NCBI RefSeq assembly: GCF_003391135.1
Contig: NZ_CP031455.1
Location: 3,255,001 to 3,319,000, forward strand
Length of the DNA stretch: 64,000 bases
Reading direction: 5' to 3'
DNA from: Streptoverticillium olivoreticuli subsp. olivoreticuli
GTDB taxonomy: Bacteria > Actinomycetota > Actinomycetes > Streptomycetales > Streptomycetaceae
The notes under the pieces are model-generated. The model was not told the origin of the DNA and searched no databases. It was given only the letters and a program-made list of their open reading frames with translations. The position numbers and the translations under genes were made by a program. Position 1 is the stretch's first letter; every line of letters starts with the position of its first letter. Of this stretch, positions 36,988-46,594 are shown one piece after another.

Positions 36988-37703
36988 ACCGCGCGGCGCT
37001 GCGTCGCGCCGCGTTCACCGAATGGGGTCCGCTCGTCGGCACCGTCCGGCGGGCACTCGTGCGCAAGCGGCTCCGCGCCATCCCGATGACGCTCACCGCC
37101 GTGGTCCTGACCTCGGTCTTCCAGCTGGTGCAGAACCAGCCCTGGGGCTTCGAGCCGGTGCAGAAGCTGGGGTCCGTACAGGCGCAGCTGCCCTGGTGGC
37201 TGGCGCTGCTGCGGACCCCGCTGTCGCTGTTCGTCCCCGCCCTGGACCTGCCGGTGTGGGGCGCGCTGGCGCAGCTCCTGCTGGTCTTCGGCATCGCGGA
37301 GATCTGCCTGGGCAAGTGGCGCACGCTGGCCGTCTCCTACCTCGCCACGCTCGCCGGGACGATGTACGCGCGGCTGGCCATCCACATCGGGCCGGACTCC
37401 GTCTTCGGGCTGCCGCCGGAGGCCGCCAAGGTCATCGACACCGGGCCCTCGGCGGCGGTCGTGGGGCTGGCGGTGTACGTCTCCTGGCGCTACCGGGCCT
37501 GGTTCACCTGCGGCACGGTGGTGCTCGCCATGGTGGCGGAGGCCGTGATCAAGCCGAATCTGGCGGGCAAGGAGCACATCGCGGCGGTCCTGGCGATGCT
37601 CGTGGTGTGCGTCGCCGACGAGGTGCGCAGGCGGGGCAAGCCCGGGCCCGACGCGTACGAGGAGGACGGTCAGCGGTCCGGGGCGCCCGCCAGCAGGTCG
37701 TGA
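36984..37703 (+). CDS. Rhomboid-like integral membrane protein, coupled to the MprF-like gene
   Basis: 239 residues with about five to six membrane helices. GPSAAVVG and the later KEHIAAVLAM resemble the serine and histidine positions of rhomboid proteases, but the HxxxN element is not seen, so activity is uncertain. Its ATG overlaps the MprF-like stop (ATGA), pointing to a shared role in the membrane. The last 34 nt overlap, tail to tail, the convergent gene at 37670. Confidence 0.8.
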   Translation: MNRAALRRAAFTEWGPLVGTVRRALVRKRLRAIPMTLTAVVLTSVFQLVQNQPWGFEPVQKLGSVQAQLPWWLALLRTPLSLFVPALDLPVWGALAQLLLVFGIAEICLGKWRTLAVSYLATLAGTMYARLAIHIGPDSVFGLPPEAAKVIDTGPSAAVVGLAVYVSWRYRAWFTCGTVVLAMVAEAVIKPNLAGKEHIAAVLAMLVVCVADEVRRRGKPGPDAYEEDGQRSGAPASRS

Positions 37704-38407
37704 AGGCGGTTGCGCACCGCCGCCCAGCGGGCGTCGTGGCGGTAGGCGCGCACCCGCGCCTTGCGGCGGGCCCGTGGCCGGTTGCGGTAGAACCGCCGCG
37801 CCCACGGTGACCCGGGCCGGGCCAGCCGCACCGCGCCGATCAGCGCCACCAGCGGCACGACACAGCCGATCACGGCGATCCGCGGCTTGCCCTTGGCGAG
37901 GGCGAAGAGGGCGATCAGGAAGTTGGCCACGAAGTTGGTCACCACGATGCTGCGGTTCTGGAGCTCGTCCGGGGTCAGCTCGTTCACGCCGAACGGCAGG
38001 AAGCCGGAGAGCACCAGCCCCACCAGCGCCGCCGTCATCACCACGACCTCGACGCTCTTGCGGCCCTGCTCCGTCCAGTACACGTCGTCCAGGTGCAGGA
38101 CGAGCGCGAACTCGTCGAGCACCAGCCCGGCGCCGGTGCCGAAGAGCACGGCCGACACCGAGGCCCCGAAGCCGTGCCGGCCCTCCGCGACCGCCCCGAA
38201 GCCGCCGACGACCATCAGGACGATGCCGGGCACCACATGGTGCACATGCAGCCCGCCGGGCCTGATGTTGCGGAAGGGGCCCCGGCCCGCCCGGATCAGC
38301 CGGGTGATCACCCGGGTCACCAGGAACGTCAGGACGAAGGCGGTCAGCGCGAGCAGCAGGGGCAGTTTGCCCGGTTCGACAATGTTGCGCGCCAACCAGT
38401 GGTCCAT
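37670..38407 (-). CDS. Integral membrane protein of unknown function
   Basis: 245 residues, about six helices: LLLALTAFVLTFLVTRVIT near the N-terminus, an HVHHVVPGIVLMVVGG run with several His in the second helix region, and an Arg-rich C-terminus. The ATG at 38407 gives MDHWLARNIVEPG. No known family recognised. It overlaps the end of the rhomboid-like gene by 34 nt, so transcripts are antisense at their 3' ends. Confidence 0.75.
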   Translation of the reverse strand: MDHWLARNIVEPGKLPLLLALTAFVLTFLVTRVITRLIRAGRGPFRNIRPGGLHVHHVVPGIVLMVVGGFGAVAEGRHGFGASVSAVLFGTGAGLVLDEFALVLHLDDVYWTEQGRKSVEVVVMTAALVGLVLSGFLPFGVNELTPDELQNRSIVVTNFVANFLIALFALAKGKPRIAVIGCVVPLVALIGAVRLARPGSPWARRFYRNRPRARRKARVRAYRHDARWAAVRNRLHDLLAGAPDR

Positions 38408-38478
38408 GGATCTCCCGCTCCCGAACGCCTCTCACCAGCAAACCTACTGCCCTGAGGTGGCGGGATAGGGTGCCCGCG

Positions 38479-39276
38479 ATGACCGACACGACTTCTGCCC
38501 GCGCGACCCCCGGCGAGGCCCTCCGGTTCGCCTTCGGCACCCTGACCGTCCTGCCCGTACGGGTCGCCCGCTGGGACCGGGCGGCGGCGCGCGGCGGCAT
38601 GCTCGCGGCACCGCTCGCGGGGCTGGCCGTGGGTGTCTGCGCGGGCGCGGCGGGGCTGTTGTTCCTGCTGCTCGGCTCGGGCCCCGCGGTCGCTGCCGTG
38701 GCCACGGCCGCCGTGCCCGCGGTCCTCACCCGCGGCCTCCACCTGGACGGCCTCGCGGACGTCGCCGACGGCCTCGGCAGCGGCAAACCGGCCGAGGACG
38801 CGCTGCGCGTCATGAAGCAGTCCGACATCGGGCCGTTCGGCGTCGTCACCCTGCTGCTGACCCTCCTCGGCCAGGTGGCCGCCCTCGCCTCGCTCTACAC
38901 CGCGGCCCCCGCGCGCGGCGCGCTCGCGGCCGCGGTGGCCGCGGTGGCCGCGCGCTGCTCCCTGACCCTCGCGTCCAGGTCCGGCGTCCCTGCGGCACGG
39001 CCGGAGGGGCTGGGCGCGGCCGTGGCGGGCGTCGTAAGGGTGCGGGCCGCGGTGGCGGCGGCGGGGCTCGTGATATGCGCGAGCGCGGCCGCCGGCCTGC
39101 CCACCGGCCCCTACGGCGCGCTGCGCACGGCGGTCGCGGTGGCGCTCGCCCTGACGGCCGGTGAACTGCTCCTGCGGCACTGCGTACGCCGCTTCGGCGG
39201 GGTCACGGGCGACGTCTTCGGCGCCCTGGCGGAGACGTCGGCGACGACGGCGCTGGTGGCACTGACGCTGGGCTAG
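38479..39276 (+). CDS. cobS: Adenosylcobinamide-GDP ribazoletransferase (cobalamin synthase)
   Basis: 265 residues, polytopic membrane protein. Joins adenosylcobinamide-GDP to alpha-ribazole to make adenosylcobalamin. Motifs: LTVLPVR near the N-terminus, HLDGLADVADGLGSGKP (Asp-rich metal site, about residue 95), KQSDIGPFGVV and FGGVTGDVFGA. TAGGGT lies 7 nt before the ATG at 38479 without a ribosome site. Separated from cobT by the three membrane-protein genes. Confidence 0.95.
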   Translation: MTDTTSARATPGEALRFAFGTLTVLPVRVARWDRAAARGGMLAAPLAGLAVGVCAGAAGLLFLLLGSGPAVAAVATAAVPAVLTRGLHLDGLADVADGLGSGKPAEDALRVMKQSDIGPFGVVTLLLTLLGQVAALASLYTAAPARGALAAAVAAVAARCSLTLASRSGVPAARPEGLGAAVAGVVRVRAAVAAAGLVICASAAAGLPTGPYGALRTAVAVALALTAGELLLRHCVRRFGGVTGDVFGALAETSATTALVALTLG

Positions 39277-39448
39277 CCGGCTTGTTCCCCACCCCGCCGC
39301 AGGCGTACCGGAACCAACGACCCGCACCCCGACCCCCAGTTACACCCAGGGGCACGGAGGGGAGAGAACAACCGACACATACGATGCGCAGGGTACGGTC
39401 GGCCCACCCATCGGCCGAGGAACTCAACGGAAGTAGGGACCCCACCCC

Positions 39449-40975
39449 GTGTCTGCTCTGACTCTCAGCACTTCCAGTGCGGCGACGCTCCGCGCGGACG
39501 CCATCGTCATCGGTGTGGCGAAGGGCCCCAAGGGCCCGATCGTCGCACCCGGCGCCGAAGCCGTGGACAAGGCGTTCGACGGCAAGCTCGCCGCCATCCT
39601 GGAGACCCTCGGCGCCACCGGCGGCGAGGGCGAGACGACCAAGCTCCCCGCCCCGTCCGGGCTGAAGGCCCCGGTCGTGCTGGCGGTCGGGCTGGGTGAC
39701 GCCCCGGCCAAGGACGACGGCTACGGCCACGAGGCGCTCCGCCGCGCCGCGGGCTCCGCCGCCCGCGCGCTGACGGGCACCAAGAAGGCCGGCTTCGCCC
39801 TGCCGGTCGAGGACGCCGCGGCCGCCGCGGCCATCGCCGAGGGCGCGCTGCTCGGCTCGTACTCCTTCGCCCCCGTCGACGGCAGCCGGAAGAACGCCGA
39901 CAAGTCCGACAGGAGCGCGCCCCTCGGCGAGGTCGCGCTGCTGGGCGCCAAGCCCCGCGACAAGGCGTTCAAGGCGGCCGCCGAGCGGGCGACCGCGCTG
40001 ACCGAGGAGATCAACCGGGCCCGCGACCTGGTCAACCTCCCGCCGAACGACCTCACCCCGAAGGTCTTCGCCGCCACGGCCCAGGCCGCGGGCAAGGAGC
40101 ACGGCCTCAAGGTCGAGGTGCTGGACGAGAAGGCGCTGCTCAAGGGCGGCTTCGGCGGCATCATGGGCGTCGGCCAGGGCTCCGCGAACCCGCCGCGCCT
40201 GGTGCGCATCGGCTACACCCACCCCAAGGCCGAGAAGACGATCGCGCTGGTCGGCAAGGGCATCACCTACGACTCGGGCGGCATCTCCCTCAAGGCGGCC
40301 GGCCACAACGAGACGATGAAGTGCGACATGGCCGGTGCCGCCGCCGTGTTCGCCGCGGTCGTGGCCGCGGCCCGGCTCGGGGTGCGGGTCAACGTGACCG
40401 GCTGGCTGGCCCTCGCCGAGAACATGCCGTCGGGCACCGCGACCCGCCCGGGCGACGTGCTGCGGATGTACGGCGGCAAGACCGTCGAGGTCCTCAACAC
40501 CGACGCCGAGGGCCGTCTGGTCCTGGGCGACGCCCTGGCCCGCGCCTCGGAGGAGAACCCCGACGCGATCGTGGACGTCGCCACTCTGACGGGTGCCATG
40601 GTGCTCGCGCTCGGCAATCGCACGTTCGGTGTCATGAGCAACGACGACGCGTTCCGCACGTCGCTCTACGAGATCGCCGAGGAGGTCGGCGAGCAGGCGT
40701 GGCCGATGCCGCTCCCCGCCGAGCTGCGCAAGGCCATGGACACGCCCGTCGCCGACTTCGCCAACATGGGCGAGCGGATGGGCGGCGGCCTGGTCGCGGG
40801 CCTCTTCCTGAAGGAGTTCGTGGGCGAGGGCATCGCCTGGGCGCACCTGGACATCGCCGGTCCCGCGTACCACGAGAGCGCTCCCTTCGGCTACACCCCG
40901 AAGGGCGGCACGGGCTCCGCGATCCGCACCCTGGTCCGCCTGGCGGAGCACACCGCCGACGGCGACCTCGGCTGA
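39449..40975 (+). CDS. pepA: Leucyl aminopeptidase
   Basis: 508 residues, M17 family zinc/manganese aminopeptidase of the cytosol. Metal and catalytic residues: Lys/Asp in GKGITYDSGGISLK, Asp in MKCDMAGAAAV and NTDAEGRLVLGDAL. An N-terminal macro-like domain covers about 1-170. The GTG at 39449 is preceded by AGTAGGGA. It releases N-terminal amino acids from peptides and may help glutathione-like or peptide turnover. A terminator follows before lpdA. Confidence 0.97.
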   Translation: MSALTLSTSSAATLRADAIVIGVAKGPKGPIVAPGAEAVDKAFDGKLAAILETLGATGGEGETTKLPAPSGLKAPVVLAVGLGDAPAKDDGYGHEALRRAAGSAARALTGTKKAGFALPVEDAAAAAAIAEGALLGSYSFAPVDGSRKNADKSDRSAPLGEVALLGAKPRDKAFKAAAERATALTEEINRARDLVNLPPNDLTPKVFAATAQAAGKEHGLKVEVLDEKALLKGGFGGIMGVGQGSANPPRLVRIGYTHPKAEKTIALVGKGITYDSGGISLKAAGHNETMKCDMAGAAAVFAAVVAAARLGVRVNVTGWLALAENMPSGTATRPGDVLRMYGGKTVEVLNTDAEGRLVLGDALARASEENPDAIVDVATLTGAMVLALGNRTFGVMSNDDAFRTSLYEIAEEVGEQAWPMPLPAELRKAMDTPVADFANMGERMGGGLVAGLFLKEFVGEGIAWAHLDIAGPAYHESAPFGYTPKGGTGSAIRTLVRLAEHTADGDLG

Positions 40976-41002
40976 GCCGGATCGGACCCGCGTACGAAAT
41001 GT

Positions 41003-41031
41003 GCGGCCCCGAGCGTTTCGCCCGGGGCCGC
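41003..41031 (+). terminator. Terminator of pepA
   Basis: 9-bp perfect GC stem (41003-41011 with 41023-41031), 11-nt loop, 27 nt after the pepA stop. Confidence 0.75.
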
Positions 41032-41274
41032 CCGGCATTCGTTCGCCCGTAACGAAATCCACACCTCGTACGCGCGAGTAACCCCCGAAGGTGACGCATC
41101 AGTCTCTTCGGAGCCCCCGCCCGGCGTCCCGCCGTCCGTCAACAAGTGCGAAGATGTTGTCTCGGCAGGACAGGGCCCCATTGACCCAGGGCCGAAGCAA
41201 AAGCGGCCGAACAACAGCCGCCGCCCGGTCAGAGACGACCGGCTCCGGCGTATTCCATGCATGGAGGACGTGAC

Positions 41275-42663
41275 GTGGCGAACGACGCCAGCACCGTTTT
41301 CGACCTAGTGATCCTCGGAGGCGGTAGCGGCGGTTACGCCGCTGCCCTGCGCGGAGCGCAGCTGGGTCTGGACGTCGCTCTGATCGAGAAGAACAAGCTC
41401 GGCGGCACCTGCCTGCACAACGGCTGCATCCCCACCAAGGCGCTGCTGCACGCCGGTGAGATCGCCGACCAGGCCCGCGAGGCCGCGCAGTTCGGTGTCA
41501 AGGCCACCTTCGAGGGCATCGACATCGCGGGCGTCCACAAGTACAAGGACGACGTGATCGCCGGCCTGTACAAGGGCCTCCAGGGTCTGGTCGCCTCCCG
41601 CAAGGTGACCTACATCGAGGGCGAGGGCCGCCTCTCCTCCCCGACCTCCGTGGACGTGAACGGCCGGCGCATCCAGGGCCGCCACATCCTGCTGGCGACC
41701 GGCTCCGTGCCGAAGTCGCTGCCGGGTCTGGAGATCGACGGCAACCGCATCATCTCCTCGGACCACGGTCTGACCCTGGACCGCGTGCCGAAGTCCGCGA
41801 TCGTCCTGGGCGGCGGCGTCATCGGCGTCGAGTTCGCGTCCGCGTGGACGTCCTTCGGGACCGACGTCACGATCATCGAGGGCCTCAAGCACCTCGTCCC
41901 GGTCGAGGACGAGAACAGCTCCAAGCTGCTGGAGCGCGCCTTCCGCAAGCGCGGCATCAAGTTCAACCTCGGCACCTTCTTCCAGAAGGCGGAGTACACC
42001 GCCGACGGCGTGAAGGTCACCCTTGCGGACGGCAAGGAGTTCGAGGCCGAGATCCTGCTCGTCGCCATCGGCCGCGGCCCGGTCTCGCAGGGCCTGGGCT
42101 ACGAGGAGCAGGGCGTCGCGATGGACCGCGGCTATGTCCTGGTCGACGAGTACATGCAGACCAACGTGCCGACCATCTCGGCCGTCGGCGACCTCGTCCC
42201 GACCCTCCAGCTCGCGCACGTCGGCTTCGCCGAGGGCATCCTGGTCGCGGAGCGACTGGCCGGTCTCAAGCCCGTGCCGATCGACTACGACGGTGTGCCC
42301 CGGGTGACGTACTGCCACCCCGAGGTCGCCTCCGTGGGCATCACCGAGGCCAAGGCCAAGGAGATCTACGGCGCGGACAAGGTCGTCGCCCTGAAGTACA
42401 ACCTCGCGGGCAACGGCAAGAGCAAGATCCTCAAGACCGCGGGCGAGATCAAGCTCGTCCAGGTCAAGGACGGTGCCGTCGTCGGCGTCCACATGGTCGG
42501 CGACCGTATGGGTGAGCAGGTCGGCGAGGCCCAGCTGGTCTACAACTGGGAGGCGCTGCCGGCCGAGGTCGCGCAGCTCATCCACGCGCACCCGACGCAG
42601 AACGAGGCTCTCGGCGAGGCCCACCTGGCCCTGGCCGGAAAGCCGCTGCACGCGCACGACTAA
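41275..42663 (+). CDS. lpdA: Dihydrolipoyl dehydrogenase (E3)
   Basis: 462 residues. FAD flavoprotein that reoxidises lipoyl groups of 2-oxoacid dehydrogenases with NAD. FAD-binding ILGGGSGGYAAALRG, redox disulfide in GGTCLHNGCIPTK, NAD-binding VLGGGVIGVEFAS, and the C-terminal HAHPTQNEALGE with catalytic His and Glu. The GTG at 41275 has GGAGG 7 nt upstream; an upstream GTG-initiated form lacks such spacing. The E2 gene follows after 49 nt in the same operon. Confidence 0.98.
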   Translation: MANDASTVFDLVILGGGSGGYAAALRGAQLGLDVALIEKNKLGGTCLHNGCIPTKALLHAGEIADQAREAAQFGVKATFEGIDIAGVHKYKDDVIAGLYKGLQGLVASRKVTYIEGEGRLSSPTSVDVNGRRIQGRHILLATGSVPKSLPGLEIDGNRIISSDHGLTLDRVPKSAIVLGGGVIGVEFASAWTSFGTDVTIIEGLKHLVPVEDENSSKLLERAFRKRGIKFNLGTFFQKAEYTADGVKVTLADGKEFEAEILLVAIGRGPVSQGLGYEEQGVAMDRGYVLVDEYMQTNVPTISAVGDLVPTLQLAHVGFAEGILVAERLAGLKPVPIDYDGVPRVTYCHPEVASVGITEAKAKEIYGADKVVALKYNLAGNGKSKILKTAGEIKLVQVKDGAVVGVHMVGDRMGEQVGEAQLVYNWEALPAEVAQLIHAHPTQNEALGEAHLALAGKPLHAHD

Positions 42664-42712
42664 TTCCCGAGCGCACCACCATCCGCACTACTCGTAAGGA
42701 GCAACCGCAACC

Positions 42713-44455
42713 ATGGCGGTTTCCGTAACACTGCCGGCGCTCGGCGAGAGCGTGTCCGAGGGCACCGTCACCCGCTGGCTCAAGGCCGAGGGTGAGCGTG
42801 TCGAGGCCGACGAGCCGCTGCTCGAGGTCTCCACCGACAAGGTCGACACCGAGATCCCGGCGCCCGCGTCCGGCATCCTGGCCTCCATCAAGGTCGCCGA
42901 GGACGAGACGGTCGAGGTCGGCGCCGAGCTGGCCATCATCGACGACGGCACCGGTGCCCCGGCCGAGGCCGCGGCCCCCGCCGCTCCGGTCGAGGCTCCG
43001 GCCCCGGTCGCCGCGGCCCCTGCCGCCCCCGCCACCCCGGTCGAGGAGGCCCCCGCGGCTGCCCCCGCCGGTGCTGCCGAGGGCACCCCGGTCGTGCTCC
43101 CCGCCTTGGGCGAGTCCGTGTCCGAGGGCACCGTCACCCGCTGGCTCAAGGAGGTCGGCGAGACGGTCGAGGTCGACGAGCCGCTGCTCGAGGTCTCCAC
43201 CGACAAGGTCGACACCGAGATCCCCGCCCCGGTCGCCGGCGTCCTGCTGGAGATCGTCGTCGCCGAGGACGAGACCGCCGAGGTCGGCGCCAAGCTCGCC
43301 GTCATCGGTGCCGCGGGTGCCGCCCCGGCCGCCGCCCCGGCTCCGGTCGCCGCTGCCCCGGCTCCGGCCGCTCCGGCTGCCCCGGTCGCTCCCGCTCCCG
43401 TCGCCGCTCCGGCCCCGGTTGCCGCCCCGGCTCCGGTTGCCGCTGCTCCGGCTCCGGTCGCCGCTCCGGCCCCGGCCGCGCCCGCTCCGGTGGCCGCGCC
43501 CGTCACCCCGGCCCCGGCCGCCGCTGCCGCGACCGACGGCGCTTACGTCACCCCGCTGGTGCGCAAGCTCGCCGCCGAGAACGGCGTGAACCTCGCGGTC
43601 GTCCAGGGCACCGGCGTCGGTGGCCGCATCCGCAAGCAGGACGTCATCGCCGCCGCCGAGGCCGCCAAGGCCGCGCCGGCTCCGGCCGCCGCCCCCGCCG
43701 CCGCGCCGAAGGCCGCTGCCGCGGCCCCGTCGCCGCTGCGTGGCCAGACGGTCAAGATGACCCGCATGCGCAAGGTCATCGGCGACAACATGATGAAGGC
43801 GCTGCACGGCCAGGCGCAGCTCACCTCCGTGGTCGAGGTGGACATCACCAAGATCATGAAGATGCGCGGCAAGGCCAAGGACGCGTTCGCGCAGCGTGAG
43901 GGCGTCAAGCTCTCCCCGATGCCGTTCTTCGTCAAGGCCGCCGTCCAGGCGCTGAAGGCCCACCCGGTCGTCAACGCCCGGATCAACGACGAAGAGGGCA
44001 CCATCACCTACTTCGACTCCGAGAACGTCGGCATCGCCGTCGACTCGGAGAAGGGCCTGATGACCCCGGTCATCAAGGGTGCGGGTGACCTCAACATCGC
44101 GGGCATCGCCAAGAAGACCGCGGAGCTGGCCGGCAAGGTCCGCTCCAACAAGATCACGCCGGACGACCTCGCCGGCGCGACCTTCACGATCAGCAACACC
44201 GGCTCGCGCGGTGCGCTGTTCGACACGGTCATCGTGCCCCCGAACCAGGTCGGCATCCTGGGCATCGGCGCGACCGTCAAGCGCCCGGTGGTCGTCGAGA
44301 CCCCCGAGGGCACGGTCATCGCCGTCCGCGACATGACCTACCTGTCGCTCTCCTACGACCACCGCCTGGTGGACGGCGCCGACGCGGCCCGTTACCTGAC
44401 GTCCGTCAAGGAGATCCTGGAGGCCGCCGAGTTCGAGACCGAGATCGGTCTGTAA
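42713..44455 (+). CDS. sucB: 2-oxoglutarate (or pyruvate) dehydrogenase E2, dihydrolipoyl acyltransferase
   Basis: 580 residues. Two lipoyl domains (about 1-78 and 124-200), each with the modified Lys in [12 protein letters not shown]; two long Ala/Pro linkers; a peripheral-subunit-binding domain (about 280-315); and the catalytic core ending in [15 protein letters not shown], with His and Asp of the acyltransferase. LipB and LipA, encoded at 52.5-54.4 kb, would lipoylate it. In actinobacteria with a fused KGD enzyme this E2 may serve pyruvate dehydrogenase as well; sequence alone cannot decide. Confidence 0.95.
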   Translation: MAVSVTLPALGESVSEGTVTRWLKAEGERVEADEPLLEVSTDKVDTEIPAPASGILASIKVAEDETVEVGAELAIIDDGTGAPAEAAAPAAPVEAPAPVAAAPAAPATPVEEAPAAAPAGAAEGTPVVLPALGESVSEGTVTRWLKEVGETVEVDEPLLEVSTDKVDTEIPAPVAGVLLEIVVAEDETAEVGAKLAVIGAAGAAPAAAPAPVAAAPAPAAPAAPVAPAPVAAPAPVAAPAPVAAAPAPVAAPAPAAPAPVAAPVTPAPAAAAATDGAYVTPLVRKLAAENGVNLAVVQGTGVGGRIRKQDVIAAAEAAKAAPAPAAAPAAAPKAAAAAPSPLRGQTVKMTRMRKVIGDNMMKALHGQAQLTSVVEVDITKIMKMRGKAKDAFAQREGVKLSPMPFFVKAAVQALKAHPVVNARINDEEGTITYFDSENVGIAVDSEKGLMTPVIKGAGDLNIAGIAKKTAELAGKVRSNKITPDDLAGATFTISNTGSRGALFDTVIVPPNQVGILGIGATVKRPVVVETPEGTVIAVRDMTYLSLSYDHRLVDGADAARYLTSVKEILEAAEFETEIGL

Positions 44456-44478
44456 CTCCTCGCCTTCCCAGGGCAGCT

Positions 44479-44533
44479 CGAAGGGCGCGGCCCCGGTCCC
44501 GTACTGCGGTACGGACCGGGGCCGCGCCCTTCG
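44479..44533 (+). terminator. Strong terminator of lpdA-sucB
   Basis: Long hairpin: 21-bp perfect stem (44479-44499 with 44513-44533) extended by four more pairs past one bulged C, loop TGCG. Confidence 0.92.
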
Positions 44534-44642
44534 GCACATGCGCGGCTTTTACGCTCCCGAAACCGGCCGGGCCGCCGGAGGCGTCCACCGTCCCGGGATA
44601 ATGACGTCCGGTCCGTTCAGGGCCCGCCCCTAAGGAGCCCCC

Positions 44643-45266
44643 ATGGCCACACCAGTCGTGCATTCGCTGCGCGAACAGATCCGCGAGCACATTCTCGAAG
44701 GAATCATCAGCGGGCGCTGGCAGCCGGGCGAGCGGATCGTGGAGCGCCGGATCGCCGCCGAGCTGGCGGTGAGCCAGACGCCCGTGCGGGAGGCCCTGCG
44801 CGAGCTGGAGTCGCTGCGGCTGATCGAGTCGGTGCCCAACAAGGGCGTACGGGTCCGTGGCCTGACCGCCACCGACCTCAAGGAGAGCTACCCCGTGCGG
44901 GCGGGCCTGGAGCGGGTCGCCGCGGAGCTCGCGGCCCCCGCGCTCGCCGAGGACGACTCGGCGCTGCGGCCGGAGGTGGCCGCGCTGTACGCCGCGGACC
45001 GGTCGGGCGACGGGGAGGCTCAGGTGCGGCACACCGTGGCCTTCCACCGGGAGATCGTCAGAGCCGCCGGGAACGCCGTCCTGCTGCACACCTGGGAGTC
45101 GCTGGGCATCGAGGTGTGGACGACGCTGTCCATCCGCTGGCTGAGCCCGGAGCCGCGGTCGTACGCCGAGGACCACGCGGAGATCGTGGAGGCGTTCAAG
45201 CGGCGCGACCCGGAGATCGGCGAGCTGCTGAAGACCCACGTGCTGAGCTGCGCTCCGCGCATCTGA
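44643..45266 (+). CDS. GntR family transcriptional regulator with FCD domain
   Basis: 207 residues. Winged helix at 10-70 (ILEGIISGRWQPGERIVERRIAAELAVSQ and TPVREALRELES) and an FCD ligand domain at 75-200, with the metal-binding Asp/His pattern partly visible (HRTEIV-like HREIVRA). AGGAG precedes the ATG at 44643. It probably senses an organic acid. A perfect palindrome at 45312, shortly downstream, may be its operator. Confidence 0.92.
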   Translation: MATPVVHSLREQIREHILEGIISGRWQPGERIVERRIAAELAVSQTPVREALRELESLRLIESVPNKGVRVRGLTATDLKESYPVRAGLERVAAELAAPALAEDDSALRPEVAALYAADRSGDGEAQVRHTVAFHREIVRAAGNAVLLHTWESLGIEVWTTLSIRWLSPEPRSYAEDHAEIVEAFKRRDPEIGELLKTHVLSCAPRI

Positions 45267-45311
45267 CCCCCCTGTCTCCGCTCCTCGGGAAAGTTTTTCC
45301 GCACCCGGCAT

Positions 45312-45328
45312 TGATCGATCATCGATCA
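45312..45328. promoter_or_regulatory. Perfect palindrome TGATCGA-TCA-TCGATCA, candidate GntR operator
   Basis: 7-bp arms with a 3-bp spacer, AT-rich for this genome, 46 nt after the GntR stop. It resembles operators of FCD-type GntR proteins. A second small hairpin (GGGACGC-CTC-GCGTCCC, 45347-45363) follows. No gene begins close downstream except the WYL regulator about 220 nt away. Confidence 0.55.
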
Positions 45329-45549
45329 GAGGCGTATCGTCTCCGCGGGACGCCTCGCGTCCCGGTCATCCGGTCCTGCCGGTGCGAGCCCCGTCATGGC
45401 GCCCTGTCCTGTGACTTGGCGGGGCTCGACGGTGAGGGCAGGACCCCGTGCGTCTTCCATGCCCTGGCCGACGCGCGGGGTCCTGTCGTCGCCGCGACCG
45501 CCGGGCAGCCGGAAATCGTAATGCCGGTGCCGCTGGGCATGATGAACGC

Positions 45550-46515
45550 ATGCGCGCAGCCCGACTGATCAAATTGGTGCTGCTGCTCCAGTCCCGGACG
45601 TCGATGACGGGGTCCGAGCTGGCACGGCAGCTCGAAGTCTCGGAGCGCACGGTCGCCCGGGACGTCCTCGCCCTGTCCGAAGCGGGCGTCCCCGTCTACG
45701 CCGACCGCGGCCGGTCCGGCGGCTACCGCCTCATCGGTGGCTACCGCACCCGGCTCACCGGGCTCGGGCGGACGGAGGCGGAAGCGCTGTTCCTGTCCGG
45801 GGTGCCGTCCGCGCTGCGCGAGATGGGCCTCGCCGACGCGGCCTCCGCCGCCAGGCTCAAGGTCTCCGCCGCCCTCCGGCCCGAGCTGCGCGACGCCGGG
45901 GCGAACGCGGCCCAGCGCTTCCACCTGGACGCCCCCGGCTGGTGGCAGCCGGCCGATCCCCCCGAGCTGCTGCCCGCGATCGCCGACGCGGTGTGGGACG
46001 ACCGCTGGATGACGGCCCGCTACCTCAGGCGCGACACCGAGGTGGAGCGCGAGCTGGAGCCGTACGGGCTCGTCCTGAAGGCGGGCGTCTGGTATCTGGC
46101 GGCCCGCGCGGACGGGCAGTTCCGCGTCTACCGAGTGGACCGCTTCACGGCCGTGACGGCCGGGGAAGACCGCTTCCTGCGCTCCGAGACCTTCGACCTG
46201 CCGGACTTCTGGGAACGGCAGGCGGAGGAGTTCACCCGCTCCCTGCTGCGCGAACGGGTACGGCTGCGCCTGACCGCCGAGGGTGTGCGGCTCCTCCCCC
46301 ATGTCACCGACCGCGCGGCCGCTCTTGAGGCGGTCGAGGACGCGACGGCCTCCGACGCGGGGGATCTGCTCACCGTCACCCTGCGGGTGGAGTCCTTGGA
46401 CGTGGCGTACGGGCAGCTTCTGGCGCTGGGCCCGGAAGCGGAAGTATTAGAACCACTGCCACTTCGCCAACGCTTCGCGGATGCGGTTGCGCGGGGCGCG
46501 GAGCTCTATCGGTAG
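45550..46515 (+). CDS. YafY-type transcriptional regulator with HTH and WYL domains
   Basis: 321 residues. HTH_11 domain at 1-60 (MRAARLIKLVLLLQSRTSMTGSELARQL-like start and SERTVARDVLALSEAGVPVYADRGRSGGY), then a WYL sensor domain at about 140-215, here with LVLKAGVWYLAARADGQFRVYRVDRF, and a C-terminal WCX extension. Such proteins sense small molecules or nucleic acids. The ATG at 45550 is the first in the conserved region; no strong ribosome site. Convergent with the SDR gene. Confidence 0.88.
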   Translation: MRAARLIKLVLLLQSRTSMTGSELARQLEVSERTVARDVLALSEAGVPVYADRGRSGGYRLIGGYRTRLTGLGRTEAEALFLSGVPSALREMGLADAASAARLKVSAALRPELRDAGANAAQRFHLDAPGWWQPADPPELLPAIADAVWDDRWMTARYLRRDTEVERELEPYGLVLKAGVWYLAARADGQFRVYRVDRFTAVTAGEDRFLRSETFDLPDFWERQAEEFTRSLLRERVRLRLTAEGVRLLPHVTDRAAALEAVEDATASDAGDLLTVTLRVESLDVAYGQLLALGPEAEVLEPLPLRQRFADAVARGAELYR

Positions 46516-46555
46516 CCCGGTGGCGGGTTTTTCCCCAGCCCCGCCCCTTCCCGAA

Positions 46556-46578
46556 ACTGGGGGGGCAAGCCCCCCAGT
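46556..46578. terminator. Hairpin between the WYL and SDR genes
   Basis: 9-bp inverted repeat ACTGGGGGG/CCCCCCAGT (46556-46564 with 46570-46578), 5-nt loop, followed by repeat copy 3. Confidence 0.7.
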
Positions 46579-46594
46579 CCCCCCCGGGGTGCGC

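Noticed and set aside
42688..43506. Gly/Ala-rich open frame antisense to sucB resembling a PE_PGRS or spider-silk-like protein
   Set aside because: It is the mirror of the E2 Ala/Pro linkers; no start site or codon bias supports it.
42960..43540. Alternating GCC/CCG/GCT sequence as a possible satellite repeat
   Set aside because: It is the Ala/Pro-rich flexible linker between the lipoyl and binding domains of the E2 gene.
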